Positions 1 through 6,405 of a DNA stretch of 6,472 nt are shown here, one piece after another. The stretch comes from Acidobacteriota bacterium. GTDB lineage: Bacteria > Acidobacteriota > Terriglobia > Terriglobales > Acidobacteriaceae. The DNA lies in NCBI GenBank assembly GCA_021811745.1, contig JAJZNH010000589.1:1-6472 (forward strand), given 5' to 3'. Numbering within the stretch: the first letter of the stretch is position 1; each line of letters opens with the position of its first letter. The notes beneath the pieces were generated by a model, which did no database searches, was not told the DNA's origin, and worked only from the letters and a program-made list of their open reading frames with translations. The position numbers were made by a program, and so were the translations under genes.

Positions 1-1
1 G

Positions 2-529
2 GAATGGGCAAGCGGAAACCCGAAGGGCGCCACCGGCACCTTTGCCCAGGCTGCGGCCTTCGGCGAAGTGCTGGTGCTGGCGGTGAAGGGCCAGGCTGCC
101 GCCGAGGTGCTGCGCCTGGCGGGCGCGGAGAACCTGAAAGGGAAGCCGGTGATGGACGCCTGCAACCCCATCGAGGAAGCGCCGCCGGAGAACGGCGTGC
201 TGCGGTTCTATACGAAGATGAACGACTCGCTCATGGAGCAGTTGCAGCACGAGTTTCCGGAGGCGCACCTGGTGAAGGCCTTCAACTCAGTGGGCGCGGC
301 GCGGATGGTCGATCCCGAGTTCGTCGGGGGCAGGCCGACCATGTTCATCTGCGGCAACGACGACGGCGCGAAGAAGACCGTGAGCCGGATTCTGGACGAG
401 TTGGGCTGGGAGTCGGCGAACATGGGCGGCGCGGAGGCGGCGCGGGCGATCGAGCCTCTGGCGGTTCTGTGGTGCATTCCCGGCTTTCTGCACAACCAGT
501 GGACCCATGCCTTCAAGCTGCTGAAGTAG
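2..529 (+). CDS. NAD(P)-binding oxidoreductase, COG2085/F420-dependent NADP reductase-like (5' truncated)
   Basis: This is the last 175 codons of a gene that starts before the window; the reading frame is open from base 2 and ends at TAG (527-529). The visible part starts in the second half of a Rossmann fold: a strand ending LVLAVKG (from base 71), then KPVMDACNPI, VKAFNSVGA and FICGNDDGAKK, and a C-terminal stretch with ARAIEPLAVLW. This order is typical of the COG2085 'predicted dinucleotide-binding' family, which includes NADPH:F420 reductases. Such proteins are usually about 210-230 residues long, so roughly 40-50 residues, including the glycine-rich GxGxxG nucleotide loop, should lie upstream. 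A GTG at 68 could be mistaken for a start, but family-like coding sequence precedes it. The cofactor and substrate cannot be told from this part; many members outside F420-producing organisms are annotated only as NADP oxidoreductases. It is a cytosolic enzyme by family, with no membrane segment or signal visible. Confidence 0.85.
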   Translation, partial: EWASGNPKGATGTFAQAAAFGEVLVLAVKGQAAAEVLRLAGAENLKGKPVMDACNPIEEAPPENGVLRFYTKMNDSLMEQLQHEFPEAHLVKAFNSVGAARMVDPEFVGGRPTMFICGNDDGAKKTVSRILDELGWESANMGGAEAARAIEPLAVLWCIPGFLHNQWTHAFKLLK

Positions 530-570
530 CGGGTTGGCAAGTCCGCAAGCGATCCCCATTTACCGGCAAT

Positions 571-710
571 TTCCCCCTTTTCCTGCACACTATTCCCAGG
601 CAGGCCCTCCATGTGCGCATCCTCGCTTCCCATCGAGTCCATCCCGAACGTCATCCCCCGTCCCCTGGCCCGTCCGCCTGCGTCTCTGTCCCCCTCCTCG
701 CCGAATTCCT
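571..710 (+). terminator. C-rich, G-poor stretch, candidate Rho-dependent termination (rut-like) region
   Basis: Beginning about 40 bases after the stop codon of the upstream oxidoreductase, this stretch is by hand count about 48% C and 16% G on the plus strand, and only about 27% purine. A 'C over G bubble' of this kind in an untranslated transcript is the known hallmark of Rho utilisation sites. No strong hairpin followed by a U run was found after that gene, so Rho-dependent ending is a reasonable inference. The bias could instead reflect low-complexity drift. No convincing coding pattern is present in any frame. Confidence 0.3.
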
Positions 711-758
711 ATGCGCGCGTCCAAGCACCACCTAAATCGCGTCAATTAAATCATTTAG

Positions 759-771
759 AATCAATATTTTA
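759..771 (+). promoter_or_regulatory. IHF-consensus-like site 1 (AATCAATATTTTA)
   Basis: This matches the enteric IHF consensus WATCAANNNNTTR at every defined position and lies in strongly AT-rich DNA. The match to the pattern is seen directly; binding by an IHF/HU-family protein in this organism is inference, because IHF specificity outside Proteobacteria is uncertain. Confidence 0.35.
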
Positions 772-813
772 TAGAATAAGCCGCGCGTCTCATTTCACTA
801 ATAAACAATTCCA

Positions 814-826
814 AATCAATCATTTA
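814..826 (+). promoter_or_regulatory. IHF-consensus-like site 2 (AATCAATCATTTA)
   Basis: This is the second perfect match to WATCAANNNNTTR, in the same orientation as the first and 55 bases downstream of it. It shares ten of thirteen positions (AATCAAT and the final TTA) with both other copies, which is more than the consensus itself demands and suggests a repeated element rather than unrelated hits. Confidence 0.35.
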
Positions 827-851
827 CCAGCAAAAAGAAGTGAAATGCGCA

Positions 852-868
852 CCCCCACCCCCCCCCCC
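852..868. repeat. Homopolymeric tract C5-A-C11
   Basis: A run of five C, one A and then eleven C lies between IHF-like sites 2 and 3; the minus strand carries the matching G runs. Tracts of this length are prone to slipped-strand length change and to sequencing error. It lies about 200 bases before the SDR start, so a length change would alter spacing in the upstream region and not a reading frame. The G-rich strand might also form non-B DNA. Confidence 0.8.
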
Positions 869-914
869 TCTAATTTTCTCCTCTTATTCTCCATATCATC
901 GAATCATCATTTAA

Positions 915-927
915 AATCAATTACTTA
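915..927 (+). promoter_or_regulatory. IHF-consensus-like site 3 (AATCAATTACTTA)
   Basis: This is the third perfect match to WATCAANNNNTTR, in the same orientation, 101 bases after site 2 and about 145 bases upstream of the proposed SDR start. Its position near the downstream edge of the AT-rich island would suit a DNA-bending role upstream of a promoter, but this is not shown. Confidence 0.35.
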
Positions 928-948
928 TTAATATTCTAGGTGTCATCG

Positions 949-970
949 ATCAGGGCGCACTCCGCCCGAT
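949..970 (+). other. Hairpin at the downstream edge of the AT-rich island
   Basis: GGGCG (953-957) pairs with CGCCC (963-967) around the loop CACTC. ATC (949-951) and GAT (968-970) extend the stem across a single bulged A, giving eight pairs. The following bases are pyrimidine-rich but not a clean T run, so this is at best a weak terminator on the plus strand. It could be a leader hairpin if transcription of the SDR gene starts further upstream. Confidence 0.3.
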
Positions 971-1054
971 TTCCGTCCGTTTCGGTCCTTTTCCCGCCAT
1001 TGCGAGGGATCTCGCGTCTTTTCGGGCTGCTCTCGGCTCGTCGGCTCGCTGACT

Positions 1055-1063
1055 TGCTATCCT
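1055..1063 (+). promoter_or_regulatory. Candidate extended -10 element for the SDR gene
   Basis: TGCTATCCT reads as TGn followed by TATCCT, an extended -10 box matching the sigma-70-type consensus at four of six hexamer positions. No good -35 hexamer is seen at the usual distance. A start site 7-8 bases after the hexamer would fall at about 1070-1072, that is, at the ATG itself, predicting a leaderless mRNA. This agrees with the absence of a Shine-Dalgarno sequence before 1072. Confidence 0.35.
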
Positions 1064-1071
1064 GTTTCGCG

Positions 1072-1875
1072 ATGACGAATAAAAGCGACTTTCACGGCAG
1101 ATGGGCTTTGGTGACCGGAGCCAGTTCCGGCATCGGCGCGGCTGTAGCGCGGGACCTGGCAGAGCGCGGGGCAAAGCTGATCCTCAGTGCGCGGCGCCGC
1201 GAGCGGCTGGAGGCGCTGGCCGCCGAACTCACCGCCAAGCGGACCGAGACGCGGATTGTGGTTGCCGACTTGAACGATCCCGGCGCGCCGCAGCAGATCT
1301 ACGACGCCACCGAGGGCGCGGGACTGACCATCGACATTCTGGTGAACAACGCCGGGCTGGGGCAGTACGGCGCATTCCACGCTAGCCCGGTAGAGCAGGA
1401 ACTGAGCCAGGTGCGCGTGAACTGCGAGGCCGTGGTGCGGCTTGCGCGGCTCTTCGTTCAGCCCATGGTGGAGCGGCAGCGGGGATGGGTGCTGATCGTG
1501 GCCTCGACGGCCAGTTTCCAGCCGGTGCCGTACATAACCACCTACGCGGCCACCAAGGTCTTCGACCGATTCTTCGCCCTGGGGCTGGCGGCTGAGGTAG
1601 CGCGTTCCGGCGTGAAGGTAACCGCGCTCTGCCCCGGCCCTACCGAGAGCGAATTCTTCGAAGTGGCGCGGGCAGGGGCCTTCAAGCGGCGTGTGCAGCG
1701 CGTGGAAGAGGTGGCGCGGCAGGGAGTGGACGGGCTTGAGCGCGGGCGGCGCACCGTCATTCCCAACTGGCGCGGACGGCTCACGTCGCGCCTGGTGCGT
1801 TTTCTGCCTACAACGCTGATTACGGGAGTCGTGGAGATGGCGGCGCGGCCGGCCGCAGACGAGACGAAGGGCTGA
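1072..1875 (+). CDS. SDR family NAD(P)-dependent oxidoreductase (classical short-chain dehydrogenase/reductase)
   Basis: The 267-residue product is a cytosolic classical SDR of the COG0300 (DltE-like) type. The glycine-rich cofactor loop TGASSGIG is at residues 15-22, and an arginine pair at 41-42 after the second strand suggests NADP(H) preference. Asp66 is placed to contact adenine, NNAG is at 92-95, and the catalytic set is Asn117, Ser145, Tyr158 and Lys162 (YxxxK). CPGPTES follows at the usual position after the active site. All key residues are present, so it should be active; the substrate cannot be predicted. The frame is open back to a GTG at 940, but the added 44 residues look noncoding, and ATG 1072 puts the TGxxxGxG motif at the usual distance from the N-terminus. 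There is no Shine-Dalgarno sequence before 1072, and a -10-like box ends only eight bases upstream. It converges with the next gene across 73 bases. Confidence 0.9.
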   Translation: MTNKSDFHGRWALVTGASSGIGAAVARDLAERGAKLILSARRRERLEALAAELTAKRTETRIVVADLNDPGAPQQIYDATEGAGLTIDILVNNAGLGQYGAFHASPVEQELSQVRVNCEAVVRLARLFVQPMVERQRGWVLIVASTASFQPVPYITTYAATKVFDRFFALGLAAEVARSGVKVTALCPGPTESEFFEVARAGAFKRRVQRVEEVARQGVDGLERGRRTVIPNWRGRLTSRLVRFLPTTLITGVVEMAARPAADETKG

Positions 1876-1934
1876 AGTGGGCGCGGATTGCGAGCGGCAT
1901 GAATCGGAAATCCTTGGGTGATGATCAGAAAGTT

Positions 1935-1949
1935 GTGCGAAGGACGCAC
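1935..1949. terminator. Small hairpin between convergent genes
   Basis: GTGCG (1935-1939) and CGCAC (1945-1949) form a perfect five-pair stem around AAGGA, in the gap between the SDR gene and the convergent minus-strand gene; its last base is the final base of the minus-strand stop codon. Neither side has a proper T run (TAATTG on plus, AACTTTC on minus). It may act as a weak terminator in either direction or be chance. The rest of 1876-1948 shows nothing else. Confidence 0.2.
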
Positions 1950-2578
1950 TAATTGTCACTGGCGGCCGTGACTAGGTGGAATGAGTCGAAGAAGTGTGCC
2001 ACGTCGCCATCGCGACGCGCAGTCACCGCAGGGAAGGCCGCCATGAGCATGTAGAGCCGCTGGCCAGCTAGGATGAGACGGGCATTGAAGATGCCGCCGC
2101 TATCGTTCCGACCGACAAAATCGCGGACGGGATAGCCGTCGAGAGCCGTTCGCGACTCGCTGACCAGCGTGCATTGCGAGTGCGCCAGCGCATCGTCCCG
2201 TGCCATGTCCAGAGTTAGATCTGCTGACCCGCCGCTGGCCTGCATGACGGGCGGGTTGTCCTTCCAGGAGACGGAAAAAGTGGTCTGCGCATCTGGGTTA
2301 GAGTAGATCATGGTGACCGGATCGGTGCCGCCTTGCTGGTTATAGGCGGGAACCTCGATCTGGGCGGTGCCGGACGGCATTTCAACGGTGAAGCCTTGAG
2401 GTGAGCGGTCAACCTTCACCCAGTTGATGTGTGCCGGCTGGAGATCGGTGGTGGCTCCGCTGGACTCCGAGCCGCTCTCAAAAGGCGCGGAAAACCCCAA
2501 TTCATCCCGGTGCAGATAGACGTAGACAACCCCCAGGATGAGGATGATGCCCAGGACGATGTAGATCCAGCGTTTCAC
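1949..2578 (-). CDS. Membrane-anchored extracytoplasmic protein of unknown function
   Basis: This 209-residue product has a short basic start (Lys2, Arg3) and one hydrophobic helix at about residues 5-22, so it is probably a single-pass protein with its C-terminal part outside the cytoplasm. A low-complexity Ser/Gly/Thr linker (about 30-46) leads to a domain at about 52-203. Recognisable pieces are GFTVEMP (62-68), an aspartate-containing helix LDMARDDA (123-130), LDGYPVRDF (146-154), LAGQRLYMLMA (170-180) and a final FFDSFHLV (196-203). This order resembles small PsbP/DUF1795-like modules seen in acidobacterial and planctomycete proteins of unknown role; that is recall, not a search. There is one cysteine (136) and no lipobox. 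The start is GTG; an in-frame TGA ten codons upstream rules out a longer form. The ribosome binding site is unclear: GAGAGA abuts the GTG and a GGAGG lies 16 bases away. It follows tal by 104 bases on the same strand. Confidence 0.75.
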   Translation of the reverse strand: MKRWIYIVLGIILILGVVYVYLHRDELGFSAPFESGSESSGATTDLQPAHINWVKVDRSPQGFTVEMPSGTAQIEVPAYNQQGGTDPVTMIYSNPDAQTTFSVSWKDNPPVMQASGGSADLTLDMARDDALAHSQCTLVSESRTALDGYPVRDFVGRNDSGGIFNARLILAGQRLYMLMAAFPAVTARRDGDVAHFFDSFHLVTAASDN

Positions 2579-2682
2579 TCTCTCAAGAGTGCCCCCTCCA
2601 CCCGATCAATGCAAGCTGATTCTTATCTTGCAGTTTCAAACGGAAAGGGCGAACGAACAAACGGGCGCCTTGCAGGCTCATC

Positions 2683-3696
2683 TCAGACCGCCGCATGCGC
2701 GCGCGATTCGAGTTCCGCCAGGCGGCCGGCAAGCAGCGTCTCCAGCTTGACAAGCGCGGCGGAAAAGCCCTCGATGCCCTCCTTCAGCTTGTCGCTGGCC
2801 ATGCTGTCGGCGGCATGCATGCGGTCAAAGGTGGTCTTGTCCATGACGATCTTTTCGATGGAATGTTTCTTGGCCGACTCCGGATCGAGCCTGCGCGGCA
2901 GCTCACCCTGGGTCTTTTCGAGCTCGCCAAGCAGTTGCGGCGAGATGGTAAGCAGGTCGCAGCCAGCCAGTTCGCAGATTTCGCCGATGTTGCGGAAGCT
3001 GGCGCCCATCACCACGGTTTTATGGCCGTATTTCTTGAAGTAGTTGTAGATGCGCGTCACCGACTGTACGCCGGGGTCATCGGCTCCGTGGTAGTCCTTG
3101 CCGGTGTCTTTCTTGTACCAGTCGAGAATGCGGCCTACGAAGGGCGAGATGAGGGTGGCGCCCGCTTCGGCCGCAGCGATGGCCTGATGCAGCCCGAAAA
3201 GCAGGGTCAGGTTGCAGTGAATGCCTTCCTTCTCAAGCACCTCGGCGGCGCGAATTCCCTCCCACGTAGAGGCGATTTTGATGAGCACGCGGTTGCGGCC
3301 GATGCCCGCCGCGTCGTATTGGGCGATGATGCTGCGCGCCATGGCGATGGTGCCCGCGGTGTCATAGGAGAGGCGCGCGTCGACTTCTGTCGAAACGCGG
3401 CCGGGGACGATCTCGAGAATCTTCTTTCCGAAGGCGATGGCCAGTCGCTGGAAGGCCAGGTTGGCGATGGCCTGATCGTCAGCATCCTCGCCCAGTTCCT
3501 TGCGCGCGTCCAGAAGTACGCCGTCCACAATGGACTGGTACTGCGGCATTTGCGCCGCCGCCGTGATCAATGAGGGATTCGTGGTCGCATCCTGGGGACG
3601 AAACTGTTCCATCGCCTCAATGTCGCCAGTGTCGGCGACGACCACGGTGTACTTGCGCAACTGTTCCAGTAAGCTGCCTGGCAAATTCTGCGGCAT
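2683..3696 (-). CDS. tal: Transaldolase (TalB type)
   Basis: The 337-residue product is a class I transaldolase, which moves a dihydroxyacetone unit between sedoheptulose 7-phosphate and glyceraldehyde 3-phosphate in the non-oxidative pentose phosphate pathway in the cytosol. Motifs match E. coli TalB closely: VVADTGD (19-25), QDATTNPSL (35-43), [12 protein letters not shown] (101-112), [13 protein letters not shown] (138-150), NLTLLF (162-167), [13 protein letters not shown] (183-195) and GASFRN (231-236). By position Lys140 is the Schiff-base lysine (TalB Lys132), Glu104 and Asp22 are the acid/base residues (Glu96, Asp17), and Phe186 corresponds to Phe178, whose replacement shifts TalB toward fructose-6-phosphate aldolase activity; the wild-type residue here fits a true transaldolase. 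It is about 20 residues longer than TalB, mainly through short N- and C-terminal extensions. ATG at 3696 is preceded by GGAGG four bases away. The gene lies 111 bases after glnD, with its own candidate promoter. Confidence 0.97.
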   Translation of the reverse strand: MPQNLPGSLLEQLRKYTVVVADTGDIEAMEQFRPQDATTNPSLITAAAQMPQYQSIVDGVLLDARKELGEDADDQAIANLAFQRLAIAFGKKILEIVPGRVSTEVDARLSYDTAGTIAMARSIIAQYDAAGIGRNRVLIKIASTWEGIRAAEVLEKEGIHCNLTLLFGLHQAIAAAEAGATLISPFVGRILDWYKKDTGKDYHGADDPGVQSVTRIYNYFKKYGHKTVVMGASFRNIGEICELAGCDLLTISPQLLGELEKTQGELPRRLDPESAKKHSIEKIVMDKTTFDRMHAADSMASDKLKEGIEGFSAALVKLETLLAGRLAELESRAHAAV

Positions 3697-3700
3697 GATT

Positions 3701-3705
3701 CCTCC
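3701..3705 (-). promoter_or_regulatory. Shine-Dalgarno sequence for tal
   Basis: GGAGG lies four bases before the ATG at 3696. It is the only textbook ribosome binding site among the complete genes in this window, and it supports both the start choice and high expression of tal. Confidence 0.85.
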
Positions 3706-3737
3706 AGGGAATTGGCATTCCGTACAGACGTTCCTCG

Positions 3738-3743
3738 ATAATA
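3738..3743 (-). promoter_or_regulatory. Candidate -10 box for tal
   Basis: TATTAT on the minus strand differs from TATAAT at one position and lies 41 bases upstream of the tal ATG, which would give a leader of roughly 35 bases. The hexamer 17 bases upstream (CACGCA) is a poor -35, so an activator or an alternative sigma factor may be involved, or the box may be chance in a short AT-rich patch. It suggests tal can be transcribed independently of glnD. Confidence 0.4.
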
Positions 3744-3749
3744 GTTTAC

Positions 3750-3789
3750 CGCTCCTGCAATGCGTGGCAGGTTTACGAGATGCGGAGCG
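3750..3789 (-). other. Overlapping inverted repeats between glnD and tal
   Basis: Two possible stems share bases. A short-range stem pairs CCTGC (3767-3771 on minus) with GCAGG (3754-3758), with an eight-base loop. A longer-range one pairs CGCTCC (3784-3789 on minus) with GGAGCG (3750-3755). Because 3754-3755 are used by both, they cannot form together. Neither is followed by a T run. They may be 3'-end structures of the glnD mRNA or chance. Confidence 0.25.
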
Positions 3790-3807
3790 ACTTCTGCAGA
3801 TAGGGCG

Positions 3808-6405
3808 TCAGGCGCGCATGGCATTGAGCGCCTCAGCCAGGTCTCGAGCCAGTGTCTGTCTGGATTCAGCGGTGAGCTTGGCGCCCCGGCTGGTGAGGTA
3901 GAAGACATCAATGGCAGTTTCGCCCTCCGTATCGATGAGTGCGATCTTGATGTTGCACTGGTGCGAACTGAGGGTGAGCGCGATCTGCCGGAGCAGGCCG
4001 GGCAGATCCTGGGCGACTACCTGCAAGAGCGTGGAATGAGTGGAAGACTCGGAATCGAATTCCAGGCGCGTGGCCACCTCCACGCGGATACGGCTTGGGT
4101 GGGTCAGGTGACGGCGAGCCTGGAGAAGCTGTTCGACGGAGACCTTTTGCGCCACCACGTCGCGGATGTTCTCTAAGAACCTATCCTTTTCCGAGGGGTT
4201 GAGCTCGATGGTGCGGAAGACGTCGGAGAAGTGGAAGCTGTCTACGATCACGCCGGCGTCGTTGGAGAAAGCGCCGGCACGGACGATGTTCATGCCCCAG
4301 GCGGCCAGGGCGCCGGCCACGTCGGCAAACAGGCGCGCGCGGTCGCGGGTGATGACGGTCAGGTCGAATAGCTGCCGGCTGAAGCGCAGATCAAGCTGAA
4401 CGGGGTCGCTGTCGAGGTTGAGGGACATCTGGAAGTGATGGCGAATCTGCTCGGGCAGGCGGGTTTGCAGATATCGCTGCGGAAGGCCTTCCAGGAATTG
4501 TTTCAACTCGCCGTGCTGCCCGGCAGGAACCATGGAGCGAATGCGGTTGAGCAGGGTGGGGTCGAAGGCAGAGTGATAGCGGGCCTCGTCCACCGAGCGG
4601 TCCATGTAGTTGGAGGTGGACATGTAGAACTGCCAGAGGTTTTCGGCCTTCCAGGGAGTCAGAGCGTCGGGGTTGACGGCCTTGATGTCCGCGAAAGTCA
4701 TGATGGTGAGCATTTTAAGAAGCTGCGGGCTGCCAATCTTTTCCGCGAAGGCGCGCACGTTCTCCATGTCGAAGATGTCGCGGCGCATGGCGGCCGACAT
4801 TTCCAGGTGCATACGGATGAGCGTGAGAACTAAGTCGCGTTCCTCGCTATCGAAGTCCAGACGGGCGAGAAAGCTATCGGCCAGCTCAACGCTCTGGCTG
4901 GCGTGTTCGCCCTCGCGGCGGCCCTTGCCGGTATCGTGGAGCAGAAGCGCTAAGAGAAACAGATCGAAGCGGTCGATCTCCGGCAGGAGCTGGGCAAGGC
5001 GCTGCTCGTATTCGTGCCCAGGCTGGCGCAGGCCATGCACGTTATCGATTACCAGAAAAGTGTGCTCATCGACGGTGTAACGATGGTAGCTATCGCGGAT
5101 CACGAGGGCATCGATGCCGTGAAACTCAGGGATGAGCATCTCGAGAATGCCGAGAGCATGCATCGTGCGCAAGGCGTGCGCGGCATGGGGGCCAATCAGA
5201 ACTTCGCGCAGTGCGTTCCACAGATATGGCCCTTCGGGAACTTTGATGGCCAGGACGGGCAGCGCGTCGTTGATGCGATCCTCAGCAGCCTGAGAGAGCA
5301 TGTGGCCGTGCGTGGACATGAGGGAGAAGACGCGCAGGATGGCGGCGGTGTCGTTGAATTGCACCCCGGGTGGAACGTCGATGCGGCCCTGGTCAAGGAA
5401 AAACTCAGTGCTTGCAATGGGGGTGCGGCGGCGGCGGAACTGGCGATAGAAACTGACCGGCGCGGGCAGATGCTCCATCAACAACGCGGCGCGGCGGTAG
5501 ACGACACGTGCGTGCCGGTAATAGGTGCGCATCCAGTAGGAGGGGTCCGCTGTGCCGCGTGTTTCCAGGCCAATGGAGCGCGCGGCAGCCTCGTCCTGCG
5601 ACTGCCAGTCGAGAATATTGTTGTCGCGGCCAAACTGAAAGTGAAGAAAGGCGCGTGCGGCGGCCAGGAAATCAAAGGCGGCTTCGGCGTCGCCACGGGC
5701 ACTCTGGAAGACGCCGCCATGCTGGCGCGGCCATTCCTTGGTTTCCTTGAGATGGAAGAGGATCGCAAACCAAACGGCAAGATGGTAGTCGCGCAGACCG
5801 CCAGGACACTCCTTGAGATTGGGCTCGAGATGAAAGATCGTGTTGCCGTACTTGGCGTGGCGGGCGCGGGCAATCTCGCCCAGCTTTTGCGTAATGGTAT
5901 TCCACTCGCTCAGGACAAGGCCGGGAAGAACAACCTGGTGGAGCTTCTGGTAAAGAGGGAACTGGCCGGCCAGGAAACGGCGCTCAAAGGTGGCCAGGGT
6001 GAATTCCAGATTGTCGGGGTCGAAGCGGCCGGCTTCTTTAAGAGTGCGCAAGCTGGGACTGGCGCGCAGACCAACGTCCCACATGCCCTGGATGATCGAG
6101 CGGACCGCCTCTTTCGAATGCTCCTCGGTCTTGTCGTCGGCGAAAGCAAAGAGCACGTCGATGTCGGAATAGGGGAAAAGGTCCTTGCGGCCGTAGCCGC
6201 CGATGGCCACCATGGCGGCGTTCTGCGCGGGCAGGTCCGCAAAGGCGCGTCGCCACATCTCCACGACGATACGGTCCACCACGGCGGAGCGGCGGCGGAT
6301 GGCGGCGGTGCCATCGCCGGTGCGCTCGCAGGTCTGACGTACAAGCGCCATCTCCCTGAGATACTGCTCCCGTAGATCGTCAATCGCCAAAGACGCTGGA
6401 TTCAT
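3808..6405 (-). CDS. glnD: Bifunctional PII uridylyltransferase/uridylyl-removing enzyme GlnD
   Basis: The 865-residue product is the cytosolic nitrogen sensor that adds UMP to PII proteins (GlnB/GlnK) when glutamine is low and removes it when glutamine is high, thereby affecting glutamine synthetase and nitrogen gene control. All parts are present: a nucleotidyltransferase domain with GGYGR (69-73) and metal-binding Asp81 and Asp83 in SDID; the GlnD linker region with [16 protein letters not shown] (193-208); an HD phosphohydrolase domain with DEHT (446-449), HD at 490-491, His501 and [10 protein letters not shown] (571-580); and two C-terminal ACT domains at about 681-757 and 791-865, which in the family bind glutamine. 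Nothing is truncated and no key residue is missing, so both activities are expected. Length fits the usual 850-900. The start at ATG 6405 gives a normal N-terminus, but there is no Shine-Dalgarno sequence; the bases just before it are CACCTC. No PII, amtB or glnA gene lies within the window. Confidence 0.97.
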   Translation of the reverse strand: MNPASLAIDDLREQYLREMALVRQTCERTGDGTAAIRRRSAVVDRIVVEMWRRAFADLPAQNAAMVAIGGYGRKDLFPYSDIDVLFAFADDKTEEHSKEAVRSIIQGMWDVGLRASPSLRTLKEAGRFDPDNLEFTLATFERRFLAGQFPLYQKLHQVVLPGLVLSEWNTITQKLGEIARARHAKYGNTIFHLEPNLKECPGGLRDYHLAVWFAILFHLKETKEWPRQHGGVFQSARGDAEAAFDFLAAARAFLHFQFGRDNNILDWQSQDEAAARSIGLETRGTADPSYWMRTYYRHARVVYRRAALLMEHLPAPVSFYRQFRRRRTPIASTEFFLDQGRIDVPPGVQFNDTAAILRVFSLMSTHGHMLSQAAEDRINDALPVLAIKVPEGPYLWNALREVLIGPHAAHALRTMHALGILEMLIPEFHGIDALVIRDSYHRYTVDEHTFLVIDNVHGLRQPGHEYEQRLAQLLPEIDRFDLFLLALLLHDTGKGRREGEHASQSVELADSFLARLDFDSEERDLVLTLIRMHLEMSAAMRRDIFDMENVRAFAEKIGSPQLLKMLTIMTFADIKAVNPDALTPWKAENLWQFYMSTSNYMDRSVDEARYHSAFDPTLLNRIRSMVPAGQHGELKQFLEGLPQRYLQTRLPEQIRHHFQMSLNLDSDPVQLDLRFSRQLFDLTVITRDRARLFADVAGALAAWGMNIVRAGAFSNDAGVIVDSFHFSDVFRTIELNPSEKDRFLENIRDVVAQKVSVEQLLQARRHLTHPSRIRVEVATRLEFDSESSTHSTLLQVVAQDLPGLLRQIALTLSSHQCNIKIALIDTEGETAIDVFYLTSRGAKLTAESRQTLARDLAEALNAMRA

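Larger units (their letters stand above)
750..921 (+). repeat. Pair of 16-base direct repeats, ATCATTTARAATCAAT
   Basis: The two copies lie at 750-765 (ATCATTTAGAATCAAT) and 906-921 (ATCATTTAAAATCAAT). They match at 15 of 16 bases, have the same orientation and are offset by 156 bases. The 8-base half ATCATTTA occurs a third time at 819-826, directly after an AATCAAT, so the two half-motifs are found there in swapped order. Each full copy overlaps one of the IHF-like sites. Confidence 0.6.
741..940. other. AT-rich noncoding island with repeats
   Basis: These 200 bases are about 34% GC by hand count, and lower still if the C tract at 852-868 is left out, whereas the flanking genes are strongly GC-rich. 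The change of composition is sharp at both edges (about 735 and 940). The island holds three copies of AATCAATNNNTTA, a 16-base near-perfect direct repeat and a homopolymeric C tract. No open frame here has a ribosome binding site or protein-like composition. It could be a regulatory region for the downstream SDR gene, a target for nucleoid-associated proteins, or a remnant of inserted DNA. No transposase, target-site duplication or long terminal inverted repeat is visible. Confidence 0.6.

Noticed and set aside
4..735. 243-codon plus-strand frame across the first gene and into the gap
   Set aside because: It overlaps the COG2085-type gene in another frame, and its product is Gly/Arg-rich then Pro/Ser-rich, with no protein-like pattern.
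534..931. Small open frames in the noncoding stretch (534-749 and 611-931)
   Set aside because: Products are Pro/Ser-rich and follow the pyrimidine bias of the DNA; no Shine-Dalgarno sequence and no recognisable motif, so small proteins here cannot be supported.
772..938. TAGAATA (772-778) and TATTCTA (932-938) as terminal inverted repeats of a small mobile element
   Set aside because: Only seven AT-rich bases pair, the arms do not extend, and no target-site duplication was found; chance is adequate in such DNA.
741..940. CRISPR leader or array, because IHF-like sites occur in an AT-rich region
   Set aside because: No regularly spaced repeat-spacer units follow and no cas gene is in the window.
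940..1071. N-terminal extension of the SDR gene to GTG 940
   Set aside because: The added 44 residues are not family-like, would displace the TGxxxGxG motif from its usual distance to the N-terminus, and the region has noncoding composition.
1057..1959. 300-codon open frame on the minus strand opposite the SDR gene
   Set aside because: The SDR frame has every catalytic motif; the antisense product is His/Arg/Pro-rich low-complexity sequence typical of shadow frames.
2667..2677. Hairpin GCCT-TGC-AGGC just after tal as its terminator
   Set aside because: The stem has only four pairs, and the following minus-strand sequence is broken up by C and G, so it does not meet the look of an intrinsic terminator.
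2695..3573. 292-codon open frame on the plus strand opposite tal
   Set aside because: It is a shadow of an unambiguous transaldolase gene; the translation has no family-like features.
5014..6375. 453-codon open frame on the plus strand opposite glnD
   Set aside because: It is a by-product of GC-rich codon use in glnD, which has full domain content on the other strand; the antisense product has no recognisable motif and no ribosome binding site of note.
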